A stretch of DNA of 10,076 bases. Origin: Deltaproteobacteria bacterium RBG_13_61_14 (GTDB lineage: Bacteria; RBG-13-61-14). Positions within the stretch are counted from its first letter, which is position 1, and each line of letters opens with the position of its first letter. The stretch covers positions 130,818 through 140,893 of the forward strand of contig MGQK01000081.1 in the NCBI GenBank assembly GCA_001797815.1. Reading direction: 5' to 3'. The position numbers and the translations under genes are program-made. Below the pieces are notes generated by a model. It was given only the letters and a program-made list of their open reading frames with translations, was not told the origin of the DNA and searched no databases. Shown piece after piece: positions 1 to 6,736 of the stretch.

Positions 1-554
1 AGGGAGGGCTCCAGGACGGGGAAGAGCAACTGAAAAAGAGCCAGGCCAAGTTGCACGCGGTCAAGACCAACAAGGAATACGAAGCCACCCTTAAGGAGAT
101 CGAGGGGCTTCGGGGGAAAAATTCGAGTTTGGAAGAAGAGATTCTCTTGCTTTACGATGAGATCGAAGCGGCGGAGGCAAAGCTAGAGGAGCGCGAAAAG
201 ACCTGGCAAGATTACGAGCGGAAGTTCCAGGAGGGAAAGCGGGCCCTGGCCGAGCGGAGGGACCAGGCTGAGACAGACGCCAAGGAACTCGAAGCCCGGC
301 GCGCGGAGTTGACGGCGCGCTTGGCCGAGAGCGAGCTGGCCTTATACGAGCGCCTCCGCCGCTCTCTGGGCGACCCGGTGGTGGTGCCGGCCGAGAAAGA
401 GGTGTGCACGGCCTGCAATCGCATGATGCCGGCCCAGCTTTATATCCAGGTGCTCAAGAACGAGCAGGTGATTCACTGCCCTCATTGCGGCCGTTACCTG
501 GTGCATTTGCCGGTGCCGGCCAACCTGCCCGCGCCGGAGCCGGAGGATGACTGA
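1..554 (+). CDS. C4-type zinc ribbon coiled-coil protein (CT398/DUF164 family), 5' end outside window
   Basis: The reading frame is open from the left edge, so the N-terminus is missing. The visible 184 or so residues begin in a charged helix with the family-typical stretch KLHAVKTNKEYEATLKEIE. A long Glu/Lys/Arg-rich coiled coil runs to about base 390. A C-terminal zinc ribbon follows, with CTAC cysteines at 405-407 and 414-416 and CPHC cysteines at 477-479 and 486-488, then an acidic Pro-rich tail. The family is about 240 residues long and has a hairpin coiled coil plus zinc knuckle. It is thought to bind nucleic acid or act as an adaptor, but no precise role is established. A TTG at 51 is in frame but falls inside the conserved helix, so it is not the start. 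The stop overlaps the next gene's ATG by 8 bases, indicating translational coupling to the RNase H gene. Confidence 0.88.
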   Translation, partial: GGLQDGEEQLKKSQAKLHAVKTNKEYEATLKEIEGLRGKNSSLEEEILLLYDEIEAAEAKLEEREKTWQDYERKFQEGKRALAERRDQAETDAKELEARRAELTARLAESELALYERLRRSLGDPVVVPAEKEVCTACNRMMPAQLYIQVLKNEQVIHCPHCGRYLVHLPVPANLPAPEPEDD

Positions 555-1116
555 CGCCTCGGACCGGGAGATCCTGCTCTGCCTGGCCGAAACCCTGGAC
601 GTCGCGGCGACCTGCGACCGCCTGCGGATCAGCCGGAGCCGGCTCAAGCAGTGTCTGGAACGCGCGGCCGGGAATCCCCCTCCGGAAGTCCCGCCGCCGC
701 TCGAGCCGCTGGAATCGGTGACCGTGAACATAGACGGCGCCGCCCGGGGCAACCCCGGTCCGGCCGGGGCCGGCGTGGTGATTTGGCGGGGGAACAAGGT
801 CTTTGAAGAATTCTGCGAATACCTGGGAAAGGCCACCAACAACCAGGCCGAATACCGGGCCCTGGTCCTGGCGCTGCGCCGGGCCCGGGAGCTGGGCGCG
901 CGAAAGGTGGCGGTGCGCTCGGACTCCGAGCTGCTGGTCAAGCAGTTGCTGGGGGAATACCGGGTCAAGAATCCGGAGTTGAAGGTGCTGTTCCAACAGG
1001 CGCAGGACCTGAAGCGCGGGTTCAAAAACTTCACCATTGAGCACATCCCCCGCGAAGACAACCGGGAGGCCGACCGCCTGGCCAACCGGGCGATTGACGA
1101 GTTTGCCGAGGGTTGA
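547..1116 (+). CDS. Ribonuclease HI family protein with N-terminal HTH-like extension
   Basis: A 189-residue protein predicted to hydrolyse the RNA strand of RNA/DNA hybrids in the cytoplasm. The RNase H domain spans about residues 57-187. It opens with VNIDGAARGNPGPAGAG, and the D-E-D-D metal-binding set can be read as D63, E102 (NNQAEYRAL), D126 (VRSDSELL) and D176 (READRLAN). It lacks the basic handle seen in E. coli RnhA and looks like the Bacillus/archaeal 'RNase HI-like, reverse-transcriptase-like' subgroup. Residues about 6-40 are an extra helical segment, REILLCLAETLDVAATC... LRISRSRLKQ, with the shape of a helix-turn-helix, joined to the catalytic domain by a Pro-rich linker (43-54). 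The ATG at 547 is preceded by GGAG at 536-539 and lies inside the end of the zinc-ribbon gene. Whether it replaces or supplements a canonical rnhA/rnhB cannot be told here. Confidence 0.88.
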   Translation: MTDASDREILLCLAETLDVAATCDRLRISRSRLKQCLERAAGNPPPEVPPPLEPLESVTVNIDGAARGNPGPAGAGVVIWRGNKVFEEFCEYLGKATNNQAEYRALVLALRRARELGARKVAVRSDSELLVKQLLGEYRVKNPELKVLFQQAQDLKRGFKNFTIEHIPREDNREADRLANRAIDEFAEG

Positions 1117-1134
1117 TCCGGCAAAATTTTTCCC

Positions 1135-1170
1135 TTGCTTTTTCCTTGAAACTTGATAAACTTATAAAAT
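1135..1170 (+). promoter_or_regulatory. AT-rich putative promoter of the rpsF operon
   Basis: This is an abrupt AT-rich patch in otherwise GC-rich DNA just after the RNase H stop. It contains TTGCTT (1135-1140), TTGAAA (1146-1151), GATAAA (1155-1160) and TATAAA (1163-1168). No pair of boxes has ideal 16-18 base spacing, so the exact promoter cannot be assigned. Its position directly upstream of the structured rpsF leader makes it the likely transcription start region. Confidence 0.35.
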
Positions 1171-1203
1171 CTTTTCAGGCGCGCCGGCTTGGGTGGCGGC
1201 TGA

Positions 1204-1241
1204 CTCCTTGCTCCTGCGGGGGCTGTGCAAACCACAAGGAG
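1204..1241 (+). promoter_or_regulatory. rpsF leader hairpin masking the Shine-Dalgarno (S6:S18-type autoregulatory leader)
   Basis: CTCCTTG at 1204-1210 is a perfect 7-base complement of CAAGGAG at 1235-1241, which contains most of the rpsF Shine-Dalgarno AAGGAGG (1236-1242). Inside it, CTCC (1211-1214) can pair with GGGG (1219-1222), leaving an unpaired 3'-side stretch CTGTGCAAACCA at 1223-1234. The position, the sequestered ribosome binding site and the bulged architecture fit the known class of rpsF leaders bound by the S6:S18 heterodimer. That assignment is from established knowledge of the class plus inspection, not a covariance-model search. Expected behaviour: excess S6:S18 stabilises the fold and represses translation of the operon. 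Confidence 0.6.
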
Positions 1242-1246
1242 GTTCT

Positions 1247-1774
1247 ATGACCAAATACGAAACGCTGTTCCTGTGCAAACCGGATCTGCCGGAAGACAGC
1301 ATCCAGGCGATGGTCTCGCGTCTCAGCGAGCAGGTGTCGAGCAACCAGGGCAAGCTGGCCGTGGTGGACATGTGGGGCCACCGGCGTCTGGGCTATCCGG
1401 TCAGCTACCGGGGGGCTCAATACCAGAAGGGCTTCTACATCCTGCTCACCTACCTGGGCAGCGGCCGGACCGTGACCGAGGTGGAACGGACGATCGGGTT
1501 GCTCGAAGACGTGATGCGGTTCCAGACGGTGAAGCTGGAAGATCAGGTGGACCCGGCTTCCATCACCGAGGTGACCCACACCCGCCAAAAGGACGAGATC
1601 ATCGCTCCCCAAGAGGTATTTGAAGAAGAGGAGTCGGGCCGGGAAGAAGCCCCGCCTCCCCGCGAGCGGGCGGCCCCGCCCGAGGCGGAAAGCCAGAGCG
1701 CCGACGAAGCCGGCGGCCCGGCTGAGCCGGCGGCGCCCGCGCCGAGTGATAAGGACCAGGAGGACGAGGCATGA
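1247..1774 (+). CDS. rpsF: 30S ribosomal protein S6
   Basis: A 175-residue small-subunit protein that pairs with S18 on the platform, binding 16S rRNA. The S6 ferredoxin-like domain covers residues 1-100 or so: [14 protein letters not shown] at the start, the [10 protein letters not shown] core, GFYILLTY, and the final strand [10 protein letters not shown]. Residues from about 110 onward form a long low-complexity tail rich in Glu, Asp, Ala and Pro, making the protein much longer than the usual 95-135 residues. The ATG at 1247 is chosen because AAGGAGG sits 4 bases upstream and S6 homology begins there; an in-frame GTG at 1193 would add 18 unrelated residues. It overlaps rpsR by ATGA. The predicted leader hairpin at 1204-1241 probably controls it. 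Confidence 0.97.
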   Translation: MTKYETLFLCKPDLPEDSIQAMVSRLSEQVSSNQGKLAVVDMWGHRRLGYPVSYRGAQYQKGFYILLTYLGSGRTVTEVERTIGLLEDVMRFQTVKLEDQVDPASITEVTHTRQKDEIIAPQEVFEEEESGREEAPPPRERAAPPEAESQSADEAGGPAEPAAPAPSDKDQEDEA

Positions 1775-2022
1775 CCTACCCAGCGAGCAGTGATCGCCGG
1801 CGGCATTTCAGCCGGCGCAAGGTCTGCCGGTTTTGCGCGGACCACACCGTGAAGATTGATTATAAGGATTCCCGTTTGCTGCGCCAGTTCATCACCGAGC
1901 GGGCCAAGATCGTGCCGCGCCGGATTTCCGGCAACTGCACGCGGCACCAGCGGGAGATCACCCGGGCGATCAAGCGGGCGCGCAACATCGCGCTTTTGCC
2001 GGTGGGCGGGCCCCACGTCTAG
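1771..2022 (+). CDS. rpsR: 30S ribosomal protein S18
   Basis: An 83-residue basic small-subunit protein that forms the S6:S18 heterodimer. The family signature is clear: [17 protein letters not shown], then [19 protein letters not shown], then the [19 protein letters not shown] helix. C19, C22, C56 and H59 are arranged as in the 'C+' S18 forms that can hold a zinc ion; the metal site is inferred. Its ATG overlaps the rpsF stop (ATGA), so the two are probably translationally coupled, which suits a protein made in equal amount with its partner. No ssb gene lies between rpsF and rpsR. Confidence 0.97.
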   Translation: MTYPASSDRRRHFSRRKVCRFCADHTVKIDYKDSRLLRQFITERAKIVPRRISGNCTRHQREITRAIKRARNIALLPVGGPHV

Positions 2023-2043
2023 GCCGGCTTGAGGAGAGTCGAG

Positions 2044-2487
2044 ATGAAGGTGATTTTGAAAACCGACGTGTCCCGGCTCGGCAAGACCGGCGAGGTGGTG
2101 GAGGTCAAACCCGGTTACGGCCGCAACTACCTGATCCCCCGCAACCTGGCGGTGGAGGCCACCCGCAAGAACGTGAACCAGCTCGGGCATGAAAAGCGCC
2201 TGATCTCGGACCAGCAGAGCCGCCAGAAGGCTTCCGCCGAAAAGCTGGCCGAGCAGCTCGAGAACTACTCCTGCACCATCCCCTGCAAGGTGGGGGAAAA
2301 CGACCGGCTCTTCGGCTCGGTTACCGCCCAGGATATTGCCGAGACCCTGCGCAAGGACGGCTACGCGGTGGATAAGCGGGAGGTGCTCCTGGAAGAGCCG
2401 ATGAAAACCCTGGGCGTCTATACCGTGCCCGTTCGCATCGGCGCCAAGGTCGAGGCCAAGCTCAAAGTCTGGCTGGTGAAAAAATGA
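2044..2487 (+). CDS. rplI: 50S ribosomal protein L9
   Basis: A 147-residue large-subunit protein of normal family length. The N-terminal rRNA-binding domain has MKVILKTDVSRLGKTGEVV and the Gly-rich signature PGYGRNYLIPRNLA. A long charged helix (about residues 42-75) links it to the C-terminal domain, which includes LFGSVTAQDIAE and ends KVEAKLKVWLVKK. The ATG at 2044 follows GAGGAG at 2031-2036 with 7-base spacing; an in-frame TTG at 2029 is rejected because it precedes the universal MKVIL start. It is the third gene of the rpsF operon, and its stop overlaps the start of a lipoprotein gene. Confidence 0.97.
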   Translation: MKVILKTDVSRLGKTGEVVEVKPGYGRNYLIPRNLAVEATRKNVNQLGHEKRLISDQQSRQKASAEKLAEQLENYSCTIPCKVGENDRLFGSVTAQDIAETLRKDGYAVDKREVLLEEPMKTLGVYTVPVRIGAKVEAKLKVWLVKK

Positions 2488-3209
2488 ACCGGTTCGATCG
2501 AGTCCTGGGGATGGGCTTGGCCCTGGCGCTGATCCTCCTCGGAGTAACCGCCTGCGACAGTGAGACCGAGGCCAAGGAAGAGGTCGTCAACATCAGCGGT
2601 TCGGATCCCCGCGCCATCCTCGCCCCCGGCAAGGCTGGGGTCCTCTCCGGCACCACCCTGCTCGTGCCCCGGGTTCCCAATACCTTTCATGTTTACTCGG
2701 TCCCGGAATTCGCGGGGGTGGAGAACCCCGGCGAGGCGGGGATCGGCACTTCAATCGGTTACAATCCGGGCGAACGGGTCTTTCTCCCGATCAACGTCAA
2801 CCTGGGCATGGAAGAGTTAGGCTCCTACTCCATCACCCTCACCCTGCAGAACCCCGCCGCGATCCAGATCGTGGACGTGGATGGCAGCGTTCCTTATCTG
2901 CCCATCAGCTACCCCAGCCAGTATCAAGCCGCGGAGGGCTTTGAAACCCAGCCCGTGGTCAGCATCGGAAATACTGTTACCACCATTTCCGCCGCCTCCG
3001 CTTCCGCGGAGCCGACCACCGGCCGGGTGAACCTGGCCTACGTGACCGTGGACATCCTGGAGCCGGGTCCGCTCCCGCCGGCCGGCGCCGTTATCACCTT
3101 TACCCTGGACTCACTCCAAACTCCCGGCGATGATGACATCTGCGCCATCCTCACCGGCGGCTGCACCACCTTCGACGGAATCGTGATCGAGAACTTCAGG
3201 ATCCAGTAG
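2484..3209 (+). CDS. Predicted lipoprotein with a cohesin-like beta domain
   Basis: A 241-residue protein with an N-terminal lipoprotein signal: basic start MNRFDR, hydrophobic GLALALILLG, and lipobox VTAC with the lipidated cysteine at C24. After a short acidic linker, residues from about 80 to the end are rich in beta strand. The pattern GERVFLPINVNLGMEELGSYSITL... followed late by GAVITFTLDSL resembles the beta-sandwich of type I cohesin-like domains, where an N-terminal 'defined protein-binding strand' and a late 'G.ItFtv' strand recur. This is a fold-level guess; no dockerin is visible nearby. C-terminal Cys pair C221 and C228 could form a disulfide. The ATG overlaps the rplI stop (ATGA), so it is read from the ribosomal operon. 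No separate Shine-Dalgarno is strong. Confidence 0.7.
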   Translation: MNRFDRVLGMGLALALILLGVTACDSETEAKEEVVNISGSDPRAILAPGKAGVLSGTTLLVPRVPNTFHVYSVPEFAGVENPGEAGIGTSIGYNPGERVFLPINVNLGMEELGSYSITLTLQNPAAIQIVDVDGSVPYLPISYPSQYQAAEGFETQPVVSIGNTVTTISAASASAEPTTGRVNLAYVTVDILEPGPLPPAGAVITFTLDSLQTPGDDDICAILTGGCTTFDGIVIENFRIQ

Positions 3210-3232
3210 TCTCTTAGTCAACTGGCGTCCGC

Positions 3233-4096
3233 TTATCTCCAGAGTTGGACCGGGAGCTTGGCCGCCAGGTAGAAGACCACCCAGGCGCCGCACAGGTCGC
3301 AATCCACGTCGTTGCCATAGCAACAATAAGGAATCACGAATTCCTCGCCCTCCAGATAGAGGGGCAAGACGTATTGCTTGGCCGGGCAATGGTCGGTGAC
3401 CGCCTTGGCGTGGGGCGAGAGCATCAGCTCCAGGCTCCGGCGCTTGCTCCAGATAAAGTCCGGATACTTCTCCTTGAGACGGATCGCCTCGCGCACCGCC
3501 CGGTCCCGGCGCTCGAGTGAGCCCCAGGTGAGCTCCGAATCATCCTTTTGGCGCGGAACATAAAACGAGAAGGTCAGGCCCTGGATCCGGGTCGGCCGCA
3601 GCCGCGCGACCAACTCCTCCAGCCGGTCCTCGTTCAACCGGGTCACCACGCATTGGCACATGAGCGTCGGCCCGAACTTGGCCGGCACCCGCCTGAGCGT
3701 CTTCATCACCCTTGCGAAGGTGCCTTTGCCCCGGATCGCGTCGTTAAGCTCCGGCGGGCCGTCCAGCGAGATCACGTAAATGCAGCGGGGCAGCTCGATC
3801 AGGTCCAGGGTGCCGTTGGTGGTGACGGTGTTGCGGCCGAAGAGTTTCGCGCCCTCGCGCAGCACCTCCGGCCGCAGCAGCGGCTCGCCTCCCATCCAGA
3901 GCATGGTCAGGATGCCGCAGCGCTTTTGCAATTCGGCGAGCTTCCGGACCATGGTCGCGCTGTCCATCTCCTGGCGCGGCTGGTTGGGGTTGCCCTCCCG
4001 GTAAACGAAGCAATGCCGGCAGCTTAAGCTGCAGCGGTTGGTGATGTTGACCACGGCGCCGGGGTATTGACGGTCAGGGATGGCGGAAGTCGTCAT
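3233..4096 (-). CDS. Radical SAM protein with C-terminal auxiliary-cluster cysteines
   Basis: A 287-residue predicted [4Fe-4S] enzyme that cleaves S-adenosylmethionine reductively to make a 5'-deoxyadenosyl radical. The cluster motif CSLSCRHC (C22, C26, C29) follows NITNR, the SAM-binding motif is GGEP at 69-72, and the strand VISLDG at 108-113 matches the barrel core. A second group of cysteines (C237, C258, C259, C266, C269) lies in a short C-terminal region with the LYLEGEEFVIPYCCYGN pattern. It resembles a shortened SPASM/Twitch domain that holds an auxiliary Fe-S cluster. Such domains are typical of peptide-modifying maturases and dehydrogenating radical enzymes. No small substrate peptide is seen nearby. 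Last gene of a three-gene operon, 10 bases after the second dehydrogenase. The substrate is unknown. Confidence 0.85.
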   Translation of the reverse strand: MTTSAIPDRQYPGAVVNITNRCSLSCRHCFVYREGNPNQPRQEMDSATMVRKLAELQKRCGILTMLWMGGEPLLRPEVLREGAKLFGRNTVTTNGTLDLIELPRCIYVISLDGPPELNDAIRGKGTFARVMKTLRRVPAKFGPTLMCQCVVTRLNEDRLEELVARLRPTRIQGLTFSFYVPRQKDDSELTWGSLERRDRAVREAIRLKEKYPDFIWSKRRSLELMLSPHAKAVTDHCPAKQYVLPLYLEGEEFVIPYCCYGNDVDCDLCGAWVVFYLAAKLPVQLWR

Positions 4097-4106
4097 GGGC
4101 AGGGTC

Positions 4107-5366
4107 TCAGGAGCTCCGGGTAAAGTCGAAGACGACCTTCACCGCGTGGGAGCCGCTTTTGCCGGCCAGCGTATCAAAGGCGGCCTGGTATTGGGCCAGC
4201 GGGAATTGATGGGTGACCAGGGGCGAGGGATCAAATTTCTTCTCGGCCAGGAACTTAAGGAAAAATTCGAAGGCGTGCGCTTTCCGGCCGCGAAAAGTCT
4301 CCAGGGCGAAGGCGTTGGAGCCGATGATCTCCAGCTCCTTGAAATAATGGGGCGTGTTCTCGCAGCGTCTCGGCACCTCCACTCCGGTGAAGACCAGCCG
4401 GCCCTGGGCCTTGAGAAACCGCAGGCCGGCTTCCAGGGTGGCGGCAGACGAGATCGTGTCCAGGACCGCGTCCACGCCGTCCATGCACCATTTCCAGCCC
4501 CGGTCGGGCGTGTAGAGCTCGGCCCCGGTAAAGGCCGCCACTTCCTCCACCAACCTGGCCCCGCTGGTCAAGAACACGCGCTCCGCGCCCAAGCGCCGGG
4601 CCAGCTCTTTTTGGAAGGGGTAGCGGCCGACCGCCAACACTCGCTTGACCTCGAACAGGTTCTTGAGACAGATGATCGTGGCCAGGCCGATCACCCCGAG
4701 GCCGTAAACCAGGACCAGAGTATCGGGTTCCGGCTCGAGCAGCCGGCAGGAATGGAAGGCCACGGAAAAGGGTTCGGCCAGGACCGCGGCCTCGAAGCTG
4801 ACCTCCGGAGGAATGACAAAGCACTGCGATTCGTGAGCCGCCACGTAGGGCGCGAAGCCGCCGAAGCCGGGGGTGACGCCGAGGTGCATGCCCGGCGGAA
4901 GCTGCCCGCGGCGGAAATTATGACAATGGGTATAATCTCCCTCTTGGCAGCGGGGGCAGGCCGGCTGGATACCCCGAGGGGCACAGGCAAGCCAGGGGCT
5001 GAGCGCCACGCGGTCGCCGGGCCGGAGCCGGGTCACTCGGCCGCCGGCCTGCTCAATGGTCCCGACCGCCTCGTGGCCCATGATCTGGGGAAAGCTGATC
5101 AGGGTTTGCAAGGGGTTGTCCCTGGCGCCGCTGAGGGTCAGCTCCTTCATGTCGCTCCCGCAGATGCCGCAATAGGCCGTCTGGACGATGACCCAATCTT
5201 CCGCCGGCAGCGCGGGCCGGGGCACCTGCCGGAGCGCCACCGGGCCGCCCGGTTTCCAGTAGCCGCCGGGACGGCGGAGACCCCGCAGCTTGGCGAGCGC
5301 GAGCTTGCCCAGGTGGAAGTCGAATTGGAGCGCGGGCATGGTCGCGGCCGGAGGGCTGCCACTCAT
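4107..5366 (-). CDS. Zinc-dependent medium-chain dehydrogenase, copy 2 (Tdh/ADH family)
   Basis: A 419-residue NAD(P)-dependent alcohol or polyol dehydrogenase of the COG1063 type. The catalytic zinc site can be read as C69 (CGICGSD), H98-E99 (IMGHEAVG) and E198 (LAEPFSVAFHS). The structural zinc lobe has C128, C137, C140 and C148. The Rossmann motif is GLGVIG (G222, G224, G227). It is about 60-70 residues longer than standard 350-residue members, with an N-terminal lead and a late insert around IIGSNAFA. It is a clear paralogue of the upstream neighbour. Start: ATG at 5366 overlaps the upstream stop (TGATG) and has GGAGG 8 bases upstream. A GTG at 5369 is equally possible. An ATG at 5339 matches the paralogue's first residue but has no ribosome binding site. 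The substrate cannot be deduced. Confidence 0.88.
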   Translation of the reverse strand: MSGSPPAATMPALQFDFHLGKLALAKLRGLRRPGGYWKPGGPVALRQVPRPALPAEDWVIVQTAYCGICGSDMKELTLSGARDNPLQTLISFPQIMGHEAVGTIEQAGGRVTRLRPGDRVALSPWLACAPRGIQPACPRCQEGDYTHCHNFRRGQLPPGMHLGVTPGFGGFAPYVAAHESQCFVIPPEVSFEAAVLAEPFSVAFHSCRLLEPEPDTLVLVYGLGVIGLATIICLKNLFEVKRVLAVGRYPFQKELARRLGAERVFLTSGARLVEEVAAFTGAELYTPDRGWKWCMDGVDAVLDTISSAATLEAGLRFLKAQGRLVFTGVEVPRRCENTPHYFKELEIIGSNAFALETFRGRKAHAFEFFLKFLAEKKFDPSPLVTHQFPLAQYQAAFDTLAGKSGSHAVKVVFDFTRSS

Positions 5367-6643
5367 CACGCTTGCCTCCGCTCCGGCTCCGGGTAGGCGA
5401 AAAGCACCTTGATCGCGCCCGATTGTTTCTGCTCGTGCGCGGCCACCAGGGCATCCCGGTATCGGGACAAGGGGAATTGATGGGTCAGCATCGCCGTCGG
5501 GTCAGCCCGGCCTTCCTCAAGGAACCGGAAGTAATGGCCGTAGGCGTGCTCGCGCCGGCCCTCGAACTCTTCCACGGCAAAGGCGTTGCTGCCGATGATC
5601 CGGATTTCCTTGAAATACCAGGGCGTCCATTCAAAGCGCCGGGGCGCGGAAACGCCGGTGACCACGATCACGCCGGAGCGATGGCCGTCCCGGCCCGCCC
5701 TTCGCGCCTTGACGATGCGGATGCCGGTGGCCAGGGTTTCCGCCGAGGCCACGGTGTCGAAGAGGATGTCCACGCCCTCGATCAGCCAGGGTTGCTTGGG
5801 TTTCAGATAGTAAATTTCGCAGCCCAGGTGCTCGGCGACCTGCTCGATCAGGCGGTGCGGAGGCCGGGCGGCGAGCACCAGGTCCGCCCCGAAGCGGCGC
5901 GCCATCTCCGCCTGCTGGGGGAAGGCGGCGAGGGCGATCACCTGGACCCCGGAGAAGACGCGCTTGAGGATGTGGACGGTGAGGAGTCCGAGGTTGCCGC
6001 AGCCGTAGACCGCGACTACGGATCCCGGCTGCGGCCGCACTTTCAGAACTGAATGGAAGGCGACGGAGAAGGGATCGGCCAGCACCGCCTGCTCCCAGGT
6101 GATGTTGTCCGGGATCGCGACGGCCATGGACTCGTGGGCCGGAAGGAGCTCGGCAAAGCCGCCGGTCACGTCGCGGCTGTTGCCGGTGTGGATGCCGGGC
6201 GCGACCCGGCCCTTGGTGAAGTTGCGGCACAGCGTATTTTTTCCGGCCCGGCAGGCGGGGCAGGGCGGCTCGATCCCCCGGGGCCCGCAGGAGATCCAGG
6301 GGTTGAGCGCCACCCGGTCGCCGGGCTTGACCCGGGTGACGGCTGAGCCGACGCGCTCGACCCGGCCCACCACCTCGTGGCCCAGGATCTGGGGCCAGGA
6401 GATGACCGCGGTCATGGGGTTGTCGAGGTTGCCGTCGAGGAATACCTGTTTGTGGTCGCTGCCGCAGATGCCGCAATAGCGGGGCCGGATGACCAGCCAG
6501 TCGTCGGCCAAAGGCTCGGGATCCGGCAAGTCCAGGTAGCGCAGGAAGCCGAAGCGGGTGAAGTATCCCCCCGGGCGGAACAGGCCGGCGATGCGGCTCG
6601 CGGCCAGGCGCGGAAGTTTATACTCGAAGACAAGCGCCTTCAT
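5366..6643 (-). CDS. Zinc-dependent medium-chain dehydrogenase, copy 1 (Tdh/ADH family)
   Basis: A 425-residue cytoplasmic oxidoreductase, predicted to interconvert an alcohol and a carbonyl with NAD(P). Catalytic zinc residues: C60 (CGICGSD), H89-E90 (ILGHEVVG) and D190 in LADPFSVAFHS, where the paralogue and most relatives have Glu. Structural zinc cysteines are C119, C128, C131 and C139. The Rossmann motif is GCGNLG (G214, G216, G219). Shared blocks with copy 2 include FRPGGY-type N-termini, the YFKE..IIGSNAFA block and THQFPL near the C-terminus, showing an old tandem duplication. It carries a short basic insert KARRAGRDGHRSG before the VIVVTG strand that copy 2 lacks. It is the first gene of the minus-strand operon, with the start ATG at 6643 only about 5 bases from a predicted transcription start and no clear Shine-Dalgarno. 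Confidence 0.89.
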   Translation of the reverse strand: MKALVFEYKLPRLAASRIAGLFRPGGYFTRFGFLRYLDLPDPEPLADDWLVIRPRYCGICGSDHKQVFLDGNLDNPMTAVISWPQILGHEVVGRVERVGSAVTRVKPGDRVALNPWISCGPRGIEPPCPACRAGKNTLCRNFTKGRVAPGIHTGNSRDVTGGFAELLPAHESMAVAIPDNITWEQAVLADPFSVAFHSVLKVRPQPGSVVAVYGCGNLGLLTVHILKRVFSGVQVIALAAFPQQAEMARRFGADLVLAARPPHRLIEQVAEHLGCEIYYLKPKQPWLIEGVDILFDTVASAETLATGIRIVKARRAGRDGHRSGVIVVTGVSAPRRFEWTPWYFKEIRIIGSNAFAVEEFEGRREHAYGHYFRFLEEGRADPTAMLTHQFPLSRYRDALVAAHEQKQSGAIKVLFAYPEPERRQA

Positions 6644-6654
6644 CGAACTCGGTC

Positions 6655-6663
6655 ATCATAGCA
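6655..6663 (-). promoter_or_regulatory. Extended -10 promoter for the dehydrogenase/radical SAM operon
   Basis: Read on the minus strand, the sequence is TGC followed by TATGAT (-10 hexamer at 6660-6655), an extended -10 element needing little -35. No good -35 is visible at 17 bases. Transcription would begin near 6648, leaving only about 5 bases before the ATG at 6643, consistent with a nearly leaderless message and with the missing Shine-Dalgarno. Confidence 0.45.
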
Positions 6664-6708
6664 CAAGAGGCCGGATAAACCCATGCCTAACCGCTTGCAA
6701 TTCCCCAT

Positions 6709-6736
6709 TTGATTGATTTATTGTTTGTGCTATAAA
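6709..6736 (+). promoter_or_regulatory. Promoter for the methyltransferase-like gene
   Basis: TTGATT (6709-6714), a 16-base spacer and TATAAA (6731-6736), with TGC directly before the -10 (6728-6730) forming an extended -10. The predicted start near 6743 falls at the edge of the GGAGGAG ribosome binding sequence (6742-6748), so the true start may be a few bases earlier. Confidence 0.5.

Noticed and set aside
342-1235. 297-codon open frame on the minus strand
   Set aside because: It lies opposite the zinc-ribbon and RNase H genes, crosses their junction, and encodes Ser/Arg-rich sequence without family features.
3203-3225. CCAGT/ACTGG inverted repeat between the convergent lipoprotein and radical SAM genes, as a terminator
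   Set aside because: Only 5 paired bases with a 13-base loop and no T tract on either strand; too weak to call.
4080-5396. 438-codon open frame on the plus strand opposite the second dehydrogenase
   Set aside because: It is antisense to a gene with full zinc and Rossmann motifs. Its protein is a low-complexity Gly/Gln/Arg mix with no motif, as expected from GC-rich third positions.
5631-6476. 281-codon minus-strand frame inside the first dehydrogenase
   Set aside because: It is an out-of-frame shadow, Arg/Pro/Gly-rich, while the overlapping frame has all catalytic motifs.
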